From Akkermansiaceae bacterium UBA1518 (lineage in GTDB: Bacteria > Verrucomicrobiota > Verrucomicrobiia > Verrucomicrobiales > Akkermansiaceae): a stretch of 13,829 nucleotides of DNA. The first letter of the stretch is position 1; each line of letters starts with the position of its first letter. The position numbers and the translations under genes were made by a program. Below the pieces are notes generated by a model that saw nothing but the letters and a program-made list of their open reading frames with translations, was not told the DNA's origin and ran no database searches. Location of the stretch: NCBI GenBank assembly GCA_002323895.1, contig DCQM01000079.1, positions 1 to 13,829 on the forward strand, read 5' to 3'. Of this stretch, positions 1 through 7,048 are shown piece by piece.

Positions 1-96
1 ACCTTAGATGGCAAAGAATTCTGCAGTGAAGCCTGCGCGAGTGGTCACGCTTCGGGCACGGGCTGTTGCGAAAACAGCTGCCAATGTAATAGCTAG
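1..96 (+). CDS. Prokaryotic metallothionein, C-terminal part (cut by window edge)
   Basis: The frame starting at base 1 encodes 31 residues ending at TAG (94-96). Six cysteines lie in this tail: F-C-S-E-A-C, then G-C-C, then C-Q-C, plus one histidine in A-S-G-H. The FCSEAC...SGH...GC...C.C pattern is the hallmark of the C-terminal half of SmtA/BmtA-type bacterial metallothioneins, small cytoplasmic proteins that bind Zn, Cd or Cu through Cys and His thiolate/imidazole clusters. A preceding L-D-G-K-E fits the usual 'x-G-x-x-(Y/F)-C-S-E' lead-in. The N-terminal half, with its own Cys cluster, lies outside the window, so length, start and promoter cannot be judged. An overlapping longer frame starting at base 8 is out of register and has no such signature. 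Family assignment rests on the cysteine pattern alone but is quite specific. Confidence 0.85.
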   Translation, partial: TLDGKEFCSEACASGHASGTGCCENSCQCNS

Positions 97-250
97 TGGC
101 AGTGTCTCCTCCGATAAAACCAAGCTATCGAGCTACCGAAAAATTAATGGCCTTACGCCTAAAGGCAATCGCCCGAAGCTTAAAACCCGTAATGGATCAC
201 GCTGCATTTTCTGCTCGAAGGCCCAATACCTTTATCTCTCGAAGAGCGTT

Positions 251-523
251 ATGAAACCACTAACACCCATTCACCTTTTTGGCGCCGCCTTGTTTTTTTC
301 GATGGTATCCAATAGCCATGGACAAGATGCGTTAATACCTCTCGCAAAGAGAGCACCTGATGATAGGAGAAGTGCCTTCAATTCGCCAAGTCAGCCGACT
401 GGCGGTAAAATTCCTTTTCTCAGTCGATGGTTGAGTGCCGTCGGGCCTAAAACTCAAGTTTGCCAAGATGGAACCGTAATCGATCCCGACGATGGAGGAC
501 TGGTCTCAGCAGTGCCTGCCTGA
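251..523 (+). CDS. N-terminal (signal peptide) part of a split secreted beta-barrel gene
   Basis: This is a 90-residue frame from ATG 251, preceded by a purine-rich GAAGAG at 241-246. It starts M-K-P-L-T followed by a hydrophobic core (about residues 8-19) and a likely signal peptidase site near S-H-G-Q at 22-25, so the product is exported. The rest is polar, with P-D-D and G-G-L segments, and has no recognised domain. It stops at TGA 521-523. The same frame continues through a second TGA (530-532) and then runs open to 1096 as the barrel-like part. The simplest reading is one gene interrupted by two TGA codons in a Pro/Gly-rich linker (A-stop-P-M-stop-P-G-E-G-G). If both were GGA the linker would read A-G-P-M-G-P-G-E-G-G. 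An in-frame extension upstream to base 8 exists but overlaps the metallothionein and buries the signal peptide, so 251 is preferred. Confidence 0.6.
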   Translation: MKPLTPIHLFGAALFFSMVSNSHGQDALIPLAKRAPDDRRSAFNSPSQPTGGKIPFLSRWLSAVGPKTQVCQDGTVIDPDDGGLVSAVPA

Positions 524-550
524 CCGATGTGACCAGGCGAAGGCGGCACC

Positions 551-1096
551 GTGAGTGGCGTGGCAAATCATTACAAGTTTGTGCTAACCGCACGCTGGAT
601 TCCTGAAAAATCTGATGCAGGACAGCAATTTATGAGCCTGCGCTATTGGGCGACCCGGGATCTAGGTGTGGGCTTTGACTATCGCCCGCTGATTGATCAA
701 TTAAAATTCAGCGCAACCTATCGACTCGTGAGCGAGGACCCAAGAGGATGGCGGCCAGCGATTCTGCTTGGGACAAGTTTTGATGACTTTACCTCCAAGG
801 GAGTTCAAACGCAATCACGCTCCTACTTCGCTACCGTGAGTAAAGCGATGCCCCACCTTAAATTTCTTAACATCACTCCCTCGCCCTATGTGGGCGCCGT
901 CTGGATTGACCGCCTAGACGAAATACGGCCACTTACTGGCATCAATTTTTCTCACAAGGAGGCCTCTCTAATGGTCCAGTATAGCGGCACTGACACTCAC
1001 CTCTCCTTGAGCCGTAAAATCAACGAGAAACTTTCGCTGAGCGCGATTTACTGGGGAATGAAATATCCAGGCGCCGCCTTGAGATTTAGATTTTAA
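551..1096 (+). CDS. C-terminal part of the split gene: outer-membrane beta-barrel-like domain
   Basis: This is a 181-residue frame whose first possible start after the stops is GTG 551, with a weak GAAGG at 539-543. It has alternating hydrophobic/polar stretches typical of transmembrane beta strands (for example residues 52-61, 69-80, 111-119, 139-146 and 162-170). It ends in A-A-L-R-F-R-F, which matches the C-terminal beta-signal recognised by the BAM complex (terminal Phe with alternating hydrophobics). On its own it has no signal peptide and could not reach the outer membrane; the missing export signal is encoded in the same frame at 251-523. It therefore probably represents the body of one protein of about 280 residues. 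Whether it is still made depends on readthrough or recoding of two TGAs or on internal initiation; otherwise it is a recent pseudogene. No specific barrel family is claimed. Confidence 0.6.
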   Translation: MSGVANHYKFVLTARWIPEKSDAGQQFMSLRYWATRDLGVGFDYRPLIDQLKFSATYRLVSEDPRGWRPAILLGTSFDDFTSKGVQTQSRSYFATVSKAMPHLKFLNITPSPYVGAVWIDRLDEIRPLTGINFSHKEASLMVQYSGTDTHLSLSRKINEKLSLSAIYWGMKYPGAALRFRF

Positions 1097-1242
1097 GATA
1101 AACTCTAGCCTCGGGGTGGATAACAACATTTCATTCGAAGGGCAAAGAGACATACGCAGAATTACAAACATGTCGCTCGGGTCAGGCATCAGATCTGTCT
1201 TTTTTCTAAATCAAAAGAGCCAAGCGTCCCTCATTACTTGAA
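1097..1242. other. Convergent intergenic region
   Basis: This is the tail-to-tail gap between the barrel-like gene (plus) and the sulfatase (minus). It contains a short AGATCT palindrome followed by a run of six T (about 1191-1205), which could weakly terminate plus-strand transcripts. No strong GC-rich hairpin and no convincing ORF were seen. Confidence 0.4.
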
Positions 1243-2769
1243 TCACTTTCTTAGCCTCGGCGCCGAATAGCCTTGCGCGCGGATTCTAGCCAATGAGGTC
1301 TCCATCGCTTTCACCTTCTCGGGATGTTTCGCGGCAAGATCATTACGCTGTCCAATGTCTTCCCTGAGATTGAAAAGCCGAGGCTGCTTACTTTCAACCT
1401 TCGGGTAATCATGCTTCTTCAACCACTCCTTAGTCACTCGTGAGTGATGACCACTCTTTCCAGTTACCAAGACCCAATCACCCTCACGAAAAGCCCACGT
1501 GTGGTCGAAGGTATTGTGAATATGGCTAGTTCGGATCGATTTCACCTCACCTTTCAAAAGTGGTAAAAGATCGTGCGAATCCTCAGCAGCATTTTTTTCG
1601 GGGAGATCATAACCCACCACCGAAGCCAAAGTCGCCATGATATCGATTTGGGAAACAAGCGCATCATTAACCGTTCCAGCCATCGTCACGCCAGGATACT
1701 TGATCATAAAAGGAACATGATGACCTCCCTCGTAAGCATCACGCTTTAAGCCTCGAAAGGGATGAGCCGACCAATGATCAAACTTGGCATCCCTCGCATA
1801 AGCGTAGTGTTCGGGTCCGTTATCTGCCGAAAATATGACAATCGTATTTTCGGCCTGTCCAGAATCCTTGAGCGCTTGCAAAAGCTGCCCGATCGAGTGG
1901 TCGGTCTCATAAACAAAATCTCCATAAGGCCCTGCCTTTGATTTCCCGTCGAATTCATCATTCGGAATAATGGGCGCATGCGGCGCAGGGTAGGCAAAAT
2001 AGAGAAAAAACGGCTCTTCGGCTTCCGCAGCCTTTTCGATATATTCCACGCCCTTTTTTGTGGTTGTCGGAATGTTTTCATAAGGATCCCAACCGGTCAC
2101 CATGGGCCCCGGACGACACTCCCACCCCCCTTCCTTAATCTTCTTCCACTTGCCTGTCTGCATGAGGGTGTCGGGTGCCTTTACTACCTTATCATTTTCA
2201 ATCCAACAATAGGGCGGGAAATTAATAACGGTGTCGCCAAAGTAATAATCAAATCCATGATCCAGCGGACCGTTCGGAATTGACTTGGTCCAATCAAAGG
2301 CTTCCGGCCCGAGTTGTTGCTTCTTTCTTCTACCCTCTTGCACCGTGATCGCCCTCACCTCCTTATTCCGAATCGCATCCCAATTCCAACCCAAGTGCCA
2401 CTTCCCAATCGCAGCTGTTTTGTAACCTTTTTCCTTTAACATCTCCGGCAAAGTCAGCCGCTCGGGCTTAAAAACCGAACCTCCAAAAGCATTCACAATT
2501 CCATGAAAATCACGCCAATGATGACGACCCGTTAGCATCGCAAAACGCGATGGAGTGCAAATTCCAGAAGAAGAATGTCCATCGGTAAATCGCACTGATT
2601 CGCTCGCTAAGCGATCCAGATTCGGAGTCGGGATTCGACTCTTCTTATTATAGCAGCCCAAATCTCCAAATCCCAAATCATCAGCATAAAGAATTAAAAC
2701 ATTAGGCTGCTTGGCCCAAGCTATCCCAACAAAAATAATCGAGAAAATTGCAGAAAATCGCGCTATCAT
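1243..2769 (-). CDS. Secreted type I (formylglycine-dependent) sulfatase
   Basis: This 508-residue arylsulfatase-family hydrolase removes sulfate esters, probably from sulfated carbohydrates; the substrate cannot be told. A signal peptide covers about residues 1-19 (cleavage near A-W-A-K), so it acts outside the cytoplasm. The sulfatase signature G-I-C-T-P-S-R with T-G-R is at 69-82; Cys71 is the residue that must be converted to formylglycine. Metal ligands are D30/D31 (Y-A-D-D-L-G) and D316/N317 (S-A-D-N-G). Further active-site residues are K123 and H125 (G-K-W-H-L-G), H264 (P-H-A-P) and K342 (R-G-L-K). A C-terminal subdomain (about 400-508) has the usual L-F-N-L-x-E-D motif (465-471), so the protein looks complete. 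It starts at ATG 2769 with no clear ribosome binding site and is divergent from the DUF1592 gene. It ends in TGA, the only complete gene here to do so; TAA follows two codons later. No maturase (FGE or anSME) gene is in the window. Confidence 0.95.
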   Translation of the reverse strand: MIARFSAIFSIIFVGIAWAKQPNVLILYADDLGFGDLGCYNKKSRIPTPNLDRLASESVRFTDGHSSSGICTPSRFAMLTGRHHWRDFHGIVNAFGGSVFKPERLTLPEMLKEKGYKTAAIGKWHLGWNWDAIRNKEVRAITVQEGRRKKQQLGPEAFDWTKSIPNGPLDHGFDYYFGDTVINFPPYCWIENDKVVKAPDTLMQTGKWKKIKEGGWECRPGPMVTGWDPYENIPTTTKKGVEYIEKAAEAEEPFFLYFAYPAPHAPIIPNDEFDGKSKAGPYGDFVYETDHSIGQLLQALKDSGQAENTIVIFSADNGPEHYAYARDAKFDHWSAHPFRGLKRDAYEGGHHVPFMIKYPGVTMAGTVNDALVSQIDIMATLASVVGYDLPEKNAAEDSHDLLPLLKGEVKSIRTSHIHNTFDHTWAFREGDWVLVTGKSGHHSRVTKEWLKKHDYPKVESKQPRLFNLREDIGQRNDLAAKHPEKVKAMETSLARIRAQGYSAPRLRK

Positions 2770-2857
2770 GGTCAGTAAAAATTACTCAAATTATCGCCGC
2801 CGCCAAGAGGTATCTCTCCTGATACATTGACGCCAAAATTGCCGTATCCCATCCAAA
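2770..2857. promoter_or_regulatory. Divergent promoter region between sulfatase and DUF1592 genes
   Basis: This 88-base gap must carry promoters for both flanking genes. On the minus strand, GATAAT (complement of 2790-2795) is a five-of-six match to a sigma-70 -10 box, about 20 bases from the sulfatase ATG, but no good -35 box precedes it at 17 bases. On the plus strand, TTGACG at 2827-2832 resembles a -35 box but lacks a matching -10 before the GTG start. Shared control of the two genes is inferred from geometry only. Confidence 0.35.
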
Positions 2858-4717
2858 GTGCGTTTATTCACTTCCATTTTTATTTTTATTAGCTGCTTTG
2901 GTTCCGCTTTTGCCGATCGCTTTGCCGATCAGGCCCATCCGATCTTCAAGAAGCACTGCATTTCCTGCCATGGACCCGATAAACAAAAAGGCGGAATCAC
3001 TCTTCACGAAATCGACTCGATCGACGACGCCTTTAAAAACTTCCAGCTCCTTGAAAATATCATCGACCAGGTTGGACACGAGGAAATGCCACCCGATGAC
3101 CAAGATATACAGCCTACTGATGCTGAACGTGAAACGCTGATCAAGGCCCTTTCCAAAGTGATCGAGCGTGTGAGATCCGGAGACGTCCCCCAACGCGCCG
3201 GGCGCACGACTTTACGCCGCCTCAATCGTAACGAGTATCACTACACGGTCCGTGACCTTTTCGGGGTTAATTTTAACCCATCCAAAGATTTCCCAGCTGA
3301 TGGCGCAGGTGGCGAAGGTTTCGACAACATGGCAGACGCTCTTTTCTCCACCCCCACTCTGCTCGAAAAATATCTTTCGGCCGCTAAGAAGGTAATTGAA
3401 TCGGTCTATGCTGATCCGGCCTTAAAAAAGAAAGTCATTTTCAAACTACCCGATGCCGAGAACGAGCCGAAATCTGCGGCCAGACAAGTTCTCACCTACC
3501 ACGCCACCTTAGCTTATCGCCGCCGACTTAGCGAAGAAGACCTTGACCCACTTCTCAAGGCCTTCGCCAGTGCACAACAAGAAGATAAAGATTTCGAGCA
3601 ATCTCTCCGGGCACCTCTCACCGCCCTTCTTGTCAACCCACGGTTCCTTTTCCGTGCCGAACACGACGAACCCGGAAAGGACGAATGGCCACTCAACGAC
3701 TTCGAAATCGCCACCCGCCTTTCCTACTTCCTTTGGTCGTCCATGCCTGACCGCGAACTCTTCAAACTCGCTGATCAGGGGAAGCTCCGCGACCCTAAGA
3801 TCCTCCATGAGCAAACCCTCCGTATGATCGCTAACCCCAAGTTTATCGCACTCTCCCGGCACTTCGCCGGACGTTGGCTTGAGTTCGATAAAATGATCGA
3901 CCAAGTCAATCCCGACCCCAAACGCTTTCCTAGCTTTACTCCCGAACTCCGCCGCTCAATGTATTATGAGAGCATTGAATTTTTCACCCATCTCATTCGT
4001 GAAAATCGCCCTATTACCGAACTCATCAATAGTGATTACACCTTCGCTAATTCAACTCTTGCCCGTCACTATCAGCTCAAAGAACCCGTAACTGGAAACG
4101 AACTCCGAAAGATCAAGCTTCATGATCCGAACCGTGGCGGCATTCTCGGTATGGGCAGCATTCTCACAGCAACTTCCCTACCCCTCAGGACCAGCCCGGT
4201 ACACCGCGGTGTTTGGATCCTCGACGCCATACTCGGAGACCCAGCTCCACCCCCTCCACCCGATGCTGGAGAACTCCCAGCCGACGACACCAAAGCTGAC
4301 GGACTCACCTTCCGTCAACAGCTCGACCGCCATCGAAAAGCTAAGCAATGCGCCAGTTGCCATGCCCGCATAGACCCACTCGGATTTGGCCTCGAAAACT
4401 TCGACGCGATCGGTCGCTGGCGCTCCAAAGACGCCAATGGAAAACCCATTGATAGCTCCGCCACCCTTCCAGGCGACATTACCTTCTCCACACCGAAGGA
4501 ACTCAAACAGCTCCTCCTAGCGGGAAAGGATAAGTTTTCGGCCAACATGACACGAAAACTTATCAGCTACGCCACTGGTCGCGGACTTGAATACTACGAC
4601 GAAGTCACCGTAAACCAGATCGTGACTGGAATCGCAAAAAAGAACGACTCTTCCCGTGAGCTGATCCTCCAAATCGTTAGCTCCCGTCCTTTTCTCAATC
4701 GATCCAAAACAAGATAG
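2858..4717 (+). CDS. Secreted DUF1592-family cytochrome c-like protein (Planctomycete cytochrome C domain)
   Basis: This 619-residue multidomain protein is of a type abundant in Planctomycetes and Verrucomicrobia. A signal peptide (about 1-19, cleavage near S-A-F-A) exports it. An N-terminal haem-binding segment has C34-x-x-C37-H38 and a probable distal Met in E-M-P-P (77-79), the PSCyt1-type arrangement. DUF1587 follows (about 118-180, L-N-R-N-E-Y...V-R-D-L-F), then DUF1595 (about 208-268), DUF1592 (about 278-405), DUF1588 (about 425-520) with a second C498-A-S-C501-H502, and DUF1585 (about 545-615). The order and length are those of the full-length family. The biochemical role is not established; redox-assisted polymer or sugar breakdown is usually proposed from context. 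The GTG start at 2858 is chosen because it begins exactly at the signal peptide and an in-frame TGA lies 30 bases upstream. The frequently adjacent DUF1552 partner is absent here; the next gene is convergent. Confidence 0.92.
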   Translation: MRLFTSIFIFISCFGSAFADRFADQAHPIFKKHCISCHGPDKQKGGITLHEIDSIDDAFKNFQLLENIIDQVGHEEMPPDDQDIQPTDAERETLIKALSKVIERVRSGDVPQRAGRTTLRRLNRNEYHYTVRDLFGVNFNPSKDFPADGAGGEGFDNMADALFSTPTLLEKYLSAAKKVIESVYADPALKKKVIFKLPDAENEPKSAARQVLTYHATLAYRRRLSEEDLDPLLKAFASAQQEDKDFEQSLRAPLTALLVNPRFLFRAEHDEPGKDEWPLNDFEIATRLSYFLWSSMPDRELFKLADQGKLRDPKILHEQTLRMIANPKFIALSRHFAGRWLEFDKMIDQVNPDPKRFPSFTPELRRSMYYESIEFFTHLIRENRPITELINSDYTFANSTLARHYQLKEPVTGNELRKIKLHDPNRGGILGMGSILTATSLPLRTSPVHRGVWILDAILGDPAPPPPPDAGELPADDTKADGLTFRQQLDRHRKAKQCASCHARIDPLGFGLENFDAIGRWRSKDANGKPIDSSATLPGDITFSTPKELKQLLLAGKDKFSANMTRKLISYATGRGLEYYDEVTVNQIVTGIAKKNDSSRELILQIVSSRPFLNRSKTR

Positions 4718-4782
4718 ACCCCGCCGCCACACGGAGCTAAATGACCATGCTGGTGACAACGAGGCTATTAAAAACAGCTGAA

Positions 4783-6186
4783 CTAATTACCGAGACAATA
4801 TAAAAATCCATCCTTAGATCCCGCGTAGACACATTCATCCCAGACGACTGGAGTTGCATCAAACATCGGTCCCTCCAAACGATCTAAACGGACCAATTTC
4901 CCGGCAGGATTTACCTGATAAAGATCTAGGCCACTATCATAGCCCACCACGATTTTATCACCCACGAAGAGGGGAGTAGAAATCGAACCCTGTGGCAATT
5001 GCACCTGATCCAAAACCAAAGGTGCCGGGTATTGCTCCAATCGTCTTGGGCCCCAGTTTTTTAACCCCGGCTGTAACTTCTTATGATTCACTAGGGTCAG
5101 AACGCCATCAATGCCAACAAAGCAGGCAAGATCTTTTGAAACCTTTGAATTGTATCGATGATTGACCGACGGACTTCCTACGAGACCACCATTCCAAGCA
5201 TACCATTTACGATCCGGAAGCGGGTGAAACCACTTTACTTTCCCGCTAGTCGAGAACTTCACCACCCCTCCCTGTCCTGAAATAAATTGCTTCTCGATTC
5301 CAAGTAGAAGGTGCTTGTCGTTTGTTAACGGCATCGTCCCGTTGAGATCACCGCCAATCTCAAGCTTGGTGCTAGTAACCCCAAAGAAGCCCAATCCACA
5401 AGCATAGACCCTTCCCACTCCGGCTGCCACATAAGCTGTATTCCCAACCATCGTGGGAGATGATTCACAACACAACTCTCTCCGATAAAGTTCAAAATCC
5501 GAACTCTTAAAAAGCCGCGTTTGTTCAATAATCTCCGGGCTTGGCAATACCCCACCTCCTTCTGCATTACGGACATCCGGAGAAAACACCGTGAAGTATC
5601 CATTCTCGAGAGGAATGGCAGCCTTTCTTCCCAGAATCACGGCGGAGGCATCGCAGTCACGACTAATTGATGCCGTCGCCTGCGAGTTGTATGCCCATAA
5701 TCTTTTCCCTGTCGTATAAGAAATCCCGTGGAGACTGTAGGCGGTTCCTTTCCGCCAATGTTGACCAAACCCACTACGACTGCCCACGATTAGAGTGTGG
5801 CGCGTCGCCGCTGGACCACCCACATCAACAAAAGTAGGAGTCCCCTTAATCGCATCGCCAACACTGGTTGACCAAACCACTTTCCCGTCACGAGCCCTAA
5901 TCTTTTTGAGGTGATGGCTCAATGTTCCCTGAATGAGATAGAGCTCTTCACTCTCCTGAATCACCAGAGGTTGGCCAGTCCACCCAACGCCCTTCCAGCT
6001 CTGAACAGCCTCGGCCCCAAACGTGGTCTGACCTGAACCCAAATATGTCTTCCACTTGATCCGTAATTTTGCCGGCGCTTGATTCCCATAAAAGTTACGC
6101 TGGTTGTCACCGAGGTAGGAAGAGATCAAAGGCTTGATCTCGGAAGGTGACAAAAGACAGCTAAGAAAGAATACGAGAAGCTTCAT
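4783..6186 (-). CDS. Secreted PQQ-type beta-propeller repeat protein
   Basis: This 467-residue protein, from ATG 6186, starts with a signal-like segment M-K-L-L-V-F-F-L-S-C-L-L. The frame can be extended to 6273, but that would overlap the dipeptidase gene and put polar residues ahead of the signal. Propeller blades of the PQQ/pyrrolo-quinoline-like type recur: D-G-K-V-V-W (100-105), T-G-K-R-L-W (159-164), S-G-K-V-K-W (314-319) and the last blade ending S-K-D-G-F-L-Y-C-L (457-465), each followed by a P-T/P-V and G-S/G-x-D-G pattern. Such proteins occur as enzymes that use PQQ, as BamB-like scaffolds and as polysaccharide-associated proteins; nothing here proves cofactor binding. Vicinal cysteines C239-C240 are present. 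It begins four bases after the stop of the upstream dipeptidase gene, so the two are almost surely one transcript. No Shine-Dalgarno sequence is visible, which fits translational coupling. Confidence 0.85.
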   Translation of the reverse strand: MKLLVFFLSCLLSPSEIKPLISSYLGDNQRNFYGNQAPAKLRIKWKTYLGSGQTTFGAEAVQSWKGVGWTGQPLVIQESEELYLIQGTLSHHLKKIRARDGKVVWSTSVGDAIKGTPTFVDVGGPAATRHTLIVGSRSGFGQHWRKGTAYSLHGISYTTGKRLWAYNSQATASISRDCDASAVILGRKAAIPLENGYFTVFSPDVRNAEGGGVLPSPEIIEQTRLFKSSDFELYRRELCCESSPTMVGNTAYVAAGVGRVYACGLGFFGVTSTKLEIGGDLNGTMPLTNDKHLLLGIEKQFISGQGGVVKFSTSGKVKWFHPLPDRKWYAWNGGLVGSPSVNHRYNSKVSKDLACFVGIDGVLTLVNHKKLQPGLKNWGPRRLEQYPAPLVLDQVQLPQGSISTPLFVGDKIVVGYDSGLDLYQVNPAGKLVRLDRLEGPMFDATPVVWDECVYAGSKDGFLYCLGN

Positions 6187-6190
6187 AGGA

Positions 6191-6883
6191 CTAAAATGCC
6201 GATTTGATGGAAGAGAGCGCGATTGTATTCGGATAGCTGCGGAAATTACGATCAGTGAAATGCCACCATTCATTAGGCAGCGGGAAAAAGCCCGCCTTTC
6301 TCATTGCCTGTTGAAGGATTTTCTTTCGCTTCATCACTTTCGGATCTGGATGTTGGTAGGCAGCGGCCGCCTGCGGGGTAAAACTATCAAAGCCAGTGGG
6401 CATCTCAACCGTCTTACCAGATTTTGCGATTAAAGTGACATCAACGGCCGTTCCACACGAATGCTGCGAAGGTTGGCTGAAGGGGTTCGCAACAAAACGA
6501 TCATCATGGCCGGATGAATCCCACAAAACCAATTGAGCGCTGGGAGGACGATAAGCATCCCACACCTTAATGCGATAACCATAGAGCTTTACCAGCTCAT
6601 TAGCCTTACGAAGCCTGACTGCAGTCTCAGGGCGCAGCAAAGCCGGCATATTTTTCGCATAAAGTGGTTTCTTCGCGATCGCTGATTCCCGGGTATAGCG
6701 CAGATCAATCGCGATACTGCGATCCACCTCGGAAATCCGAATCAGGTCCACCTCCGCGAGCCTAGAATTAGAGGAGCGGGGTAGAGTTGATTTTACTGGA
6801 TCTCGCCCAGCCCAGCGAGCAGTTGTCGAACAAGCAACAAAGATCGTGGTCGCCAAGAGCCCAAGAGGCAGAAGAAGCCGCAT
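6191..6883 (-). CDS. D-alanyl-D-alanine dipeptidase, VanX/DdpX type, probable lipoprotein
   Basis: This 230-residue zinc peptidase of family M15D hydrolyses the dipeptide D-Ala-D-Ala. Motifs in order are I-D-L-R-Y (59-63), W-D-A-Y-R-P (108-113, R112 being the conserved active-site arginine), S-x-H-x-x-G-x-A-x-D with zinc ligands H141 and D148, and E-W-W-H-F (205-209) with catalytic E205 and zinc ligand H208. All expected residues are present. The N-terminus is hydrophobic and ends at C18 in I-F-V-A-C; a lipobox with Phe at -3 is imperfect but plausible, giving a lipoprotein facing the periplasm. VanX itself is cytoplasmic, so this is more likely a peptidoglycan turnover or D-Ala-D-Ala scavenging enzyme than a glycopeptide-resistance gene; no vanH, vanA, vanS or vanR is nearby. 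It is first gene of a two-gene unit with the propeller protein. Confidence 0.93.
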   Translation of the reverse strand: MRLLLPLGLLATTIFVACSTTARWAGRDPVKSTLPRSSNSRLAEVDLIRISEVDRSIAIDLRYTRESAIAKKPLYAKNMPALLRPETAVRLRKANELVKLYGYRIKVWDAYRPPSAQLVLWDSSGHDDRFVANPFSQPSQHSCGTAVDVTLIAKSGKTVEMPTGFDSFTPQAAAAYQHPDPKVMKRKKILQQAMRKAGFFPLPNEWWHFTDRNFRSYPNTIALSSIKSAF

Positions 6884-7048
6884 GCTGTTGAGACTAACGA
6901 TTTCTGAGAATCTTAAGAAAGGTCAAAAATTCTGGTAAAATGGGAAAGGGGTTCATCGAGGAAAAATTGCCCCCACCAATAACTCCCCACCCTCGATTCC
7001 TACTTTCCCAACGGAAGGTTCCTCATATACCCTTAAGTGAAGTGGTTC
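6884..7048. promoter_or_regulatory. Leader region of the dipeptidase/propeller transcript
   Basis: This 165-base gap between two minus-strand genes should contain the promoter of the dipeptidase unit. On the minus strand a TTGACC element (complement of 6923-6928) resembles a -35 box, but no good -10 lies at normal spacing. A direct repeat GGTTCCT occurs at 7017-7023 and 7043-7049, spaced 26 bases start to start. No terminator hairpin for the upstream gene was recognised. Confidence 0.3.

Noticed and set aside
150..168. Hairpin GCCTTA...TAAAGGC as a metallothionein terminator
   Set aside because: The stem is imperfect and no T run follows.
8..250. Extension of the first plus-strand frame upstream to base 8
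   Set aside because: It overlaps the metallothionein in another frame, has random-looking composition and would bury the signal peptide that starts at 251.
251..1096. Genome-wide reassignment of TGA to glycine or tryptophan
   Set aside because: Across roughly 3,900 codons of other genes no in-frame TGA is needed, and Trp and Gly use standard codons, so a global code change is not supported.
968..1189. Minus-strand 73-residue frame overlapping the end of the barrel gene
   Set aside because: It is antisense to the barrel coding region and shows no recognisable motif.
6187..6273. Longer N-terminus for the propeller protein
   Set aside because: It would overlap the dipeptidase gene and add 29 residues before an obvious signal peptide.
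6191..6883. Vancomycin resistance cluster
   Set aside because: Only a VanX-like enzyme is present; no vanH, vanA, vanY, vanS or vanR homologue is nearby and the protein appears to be exported.
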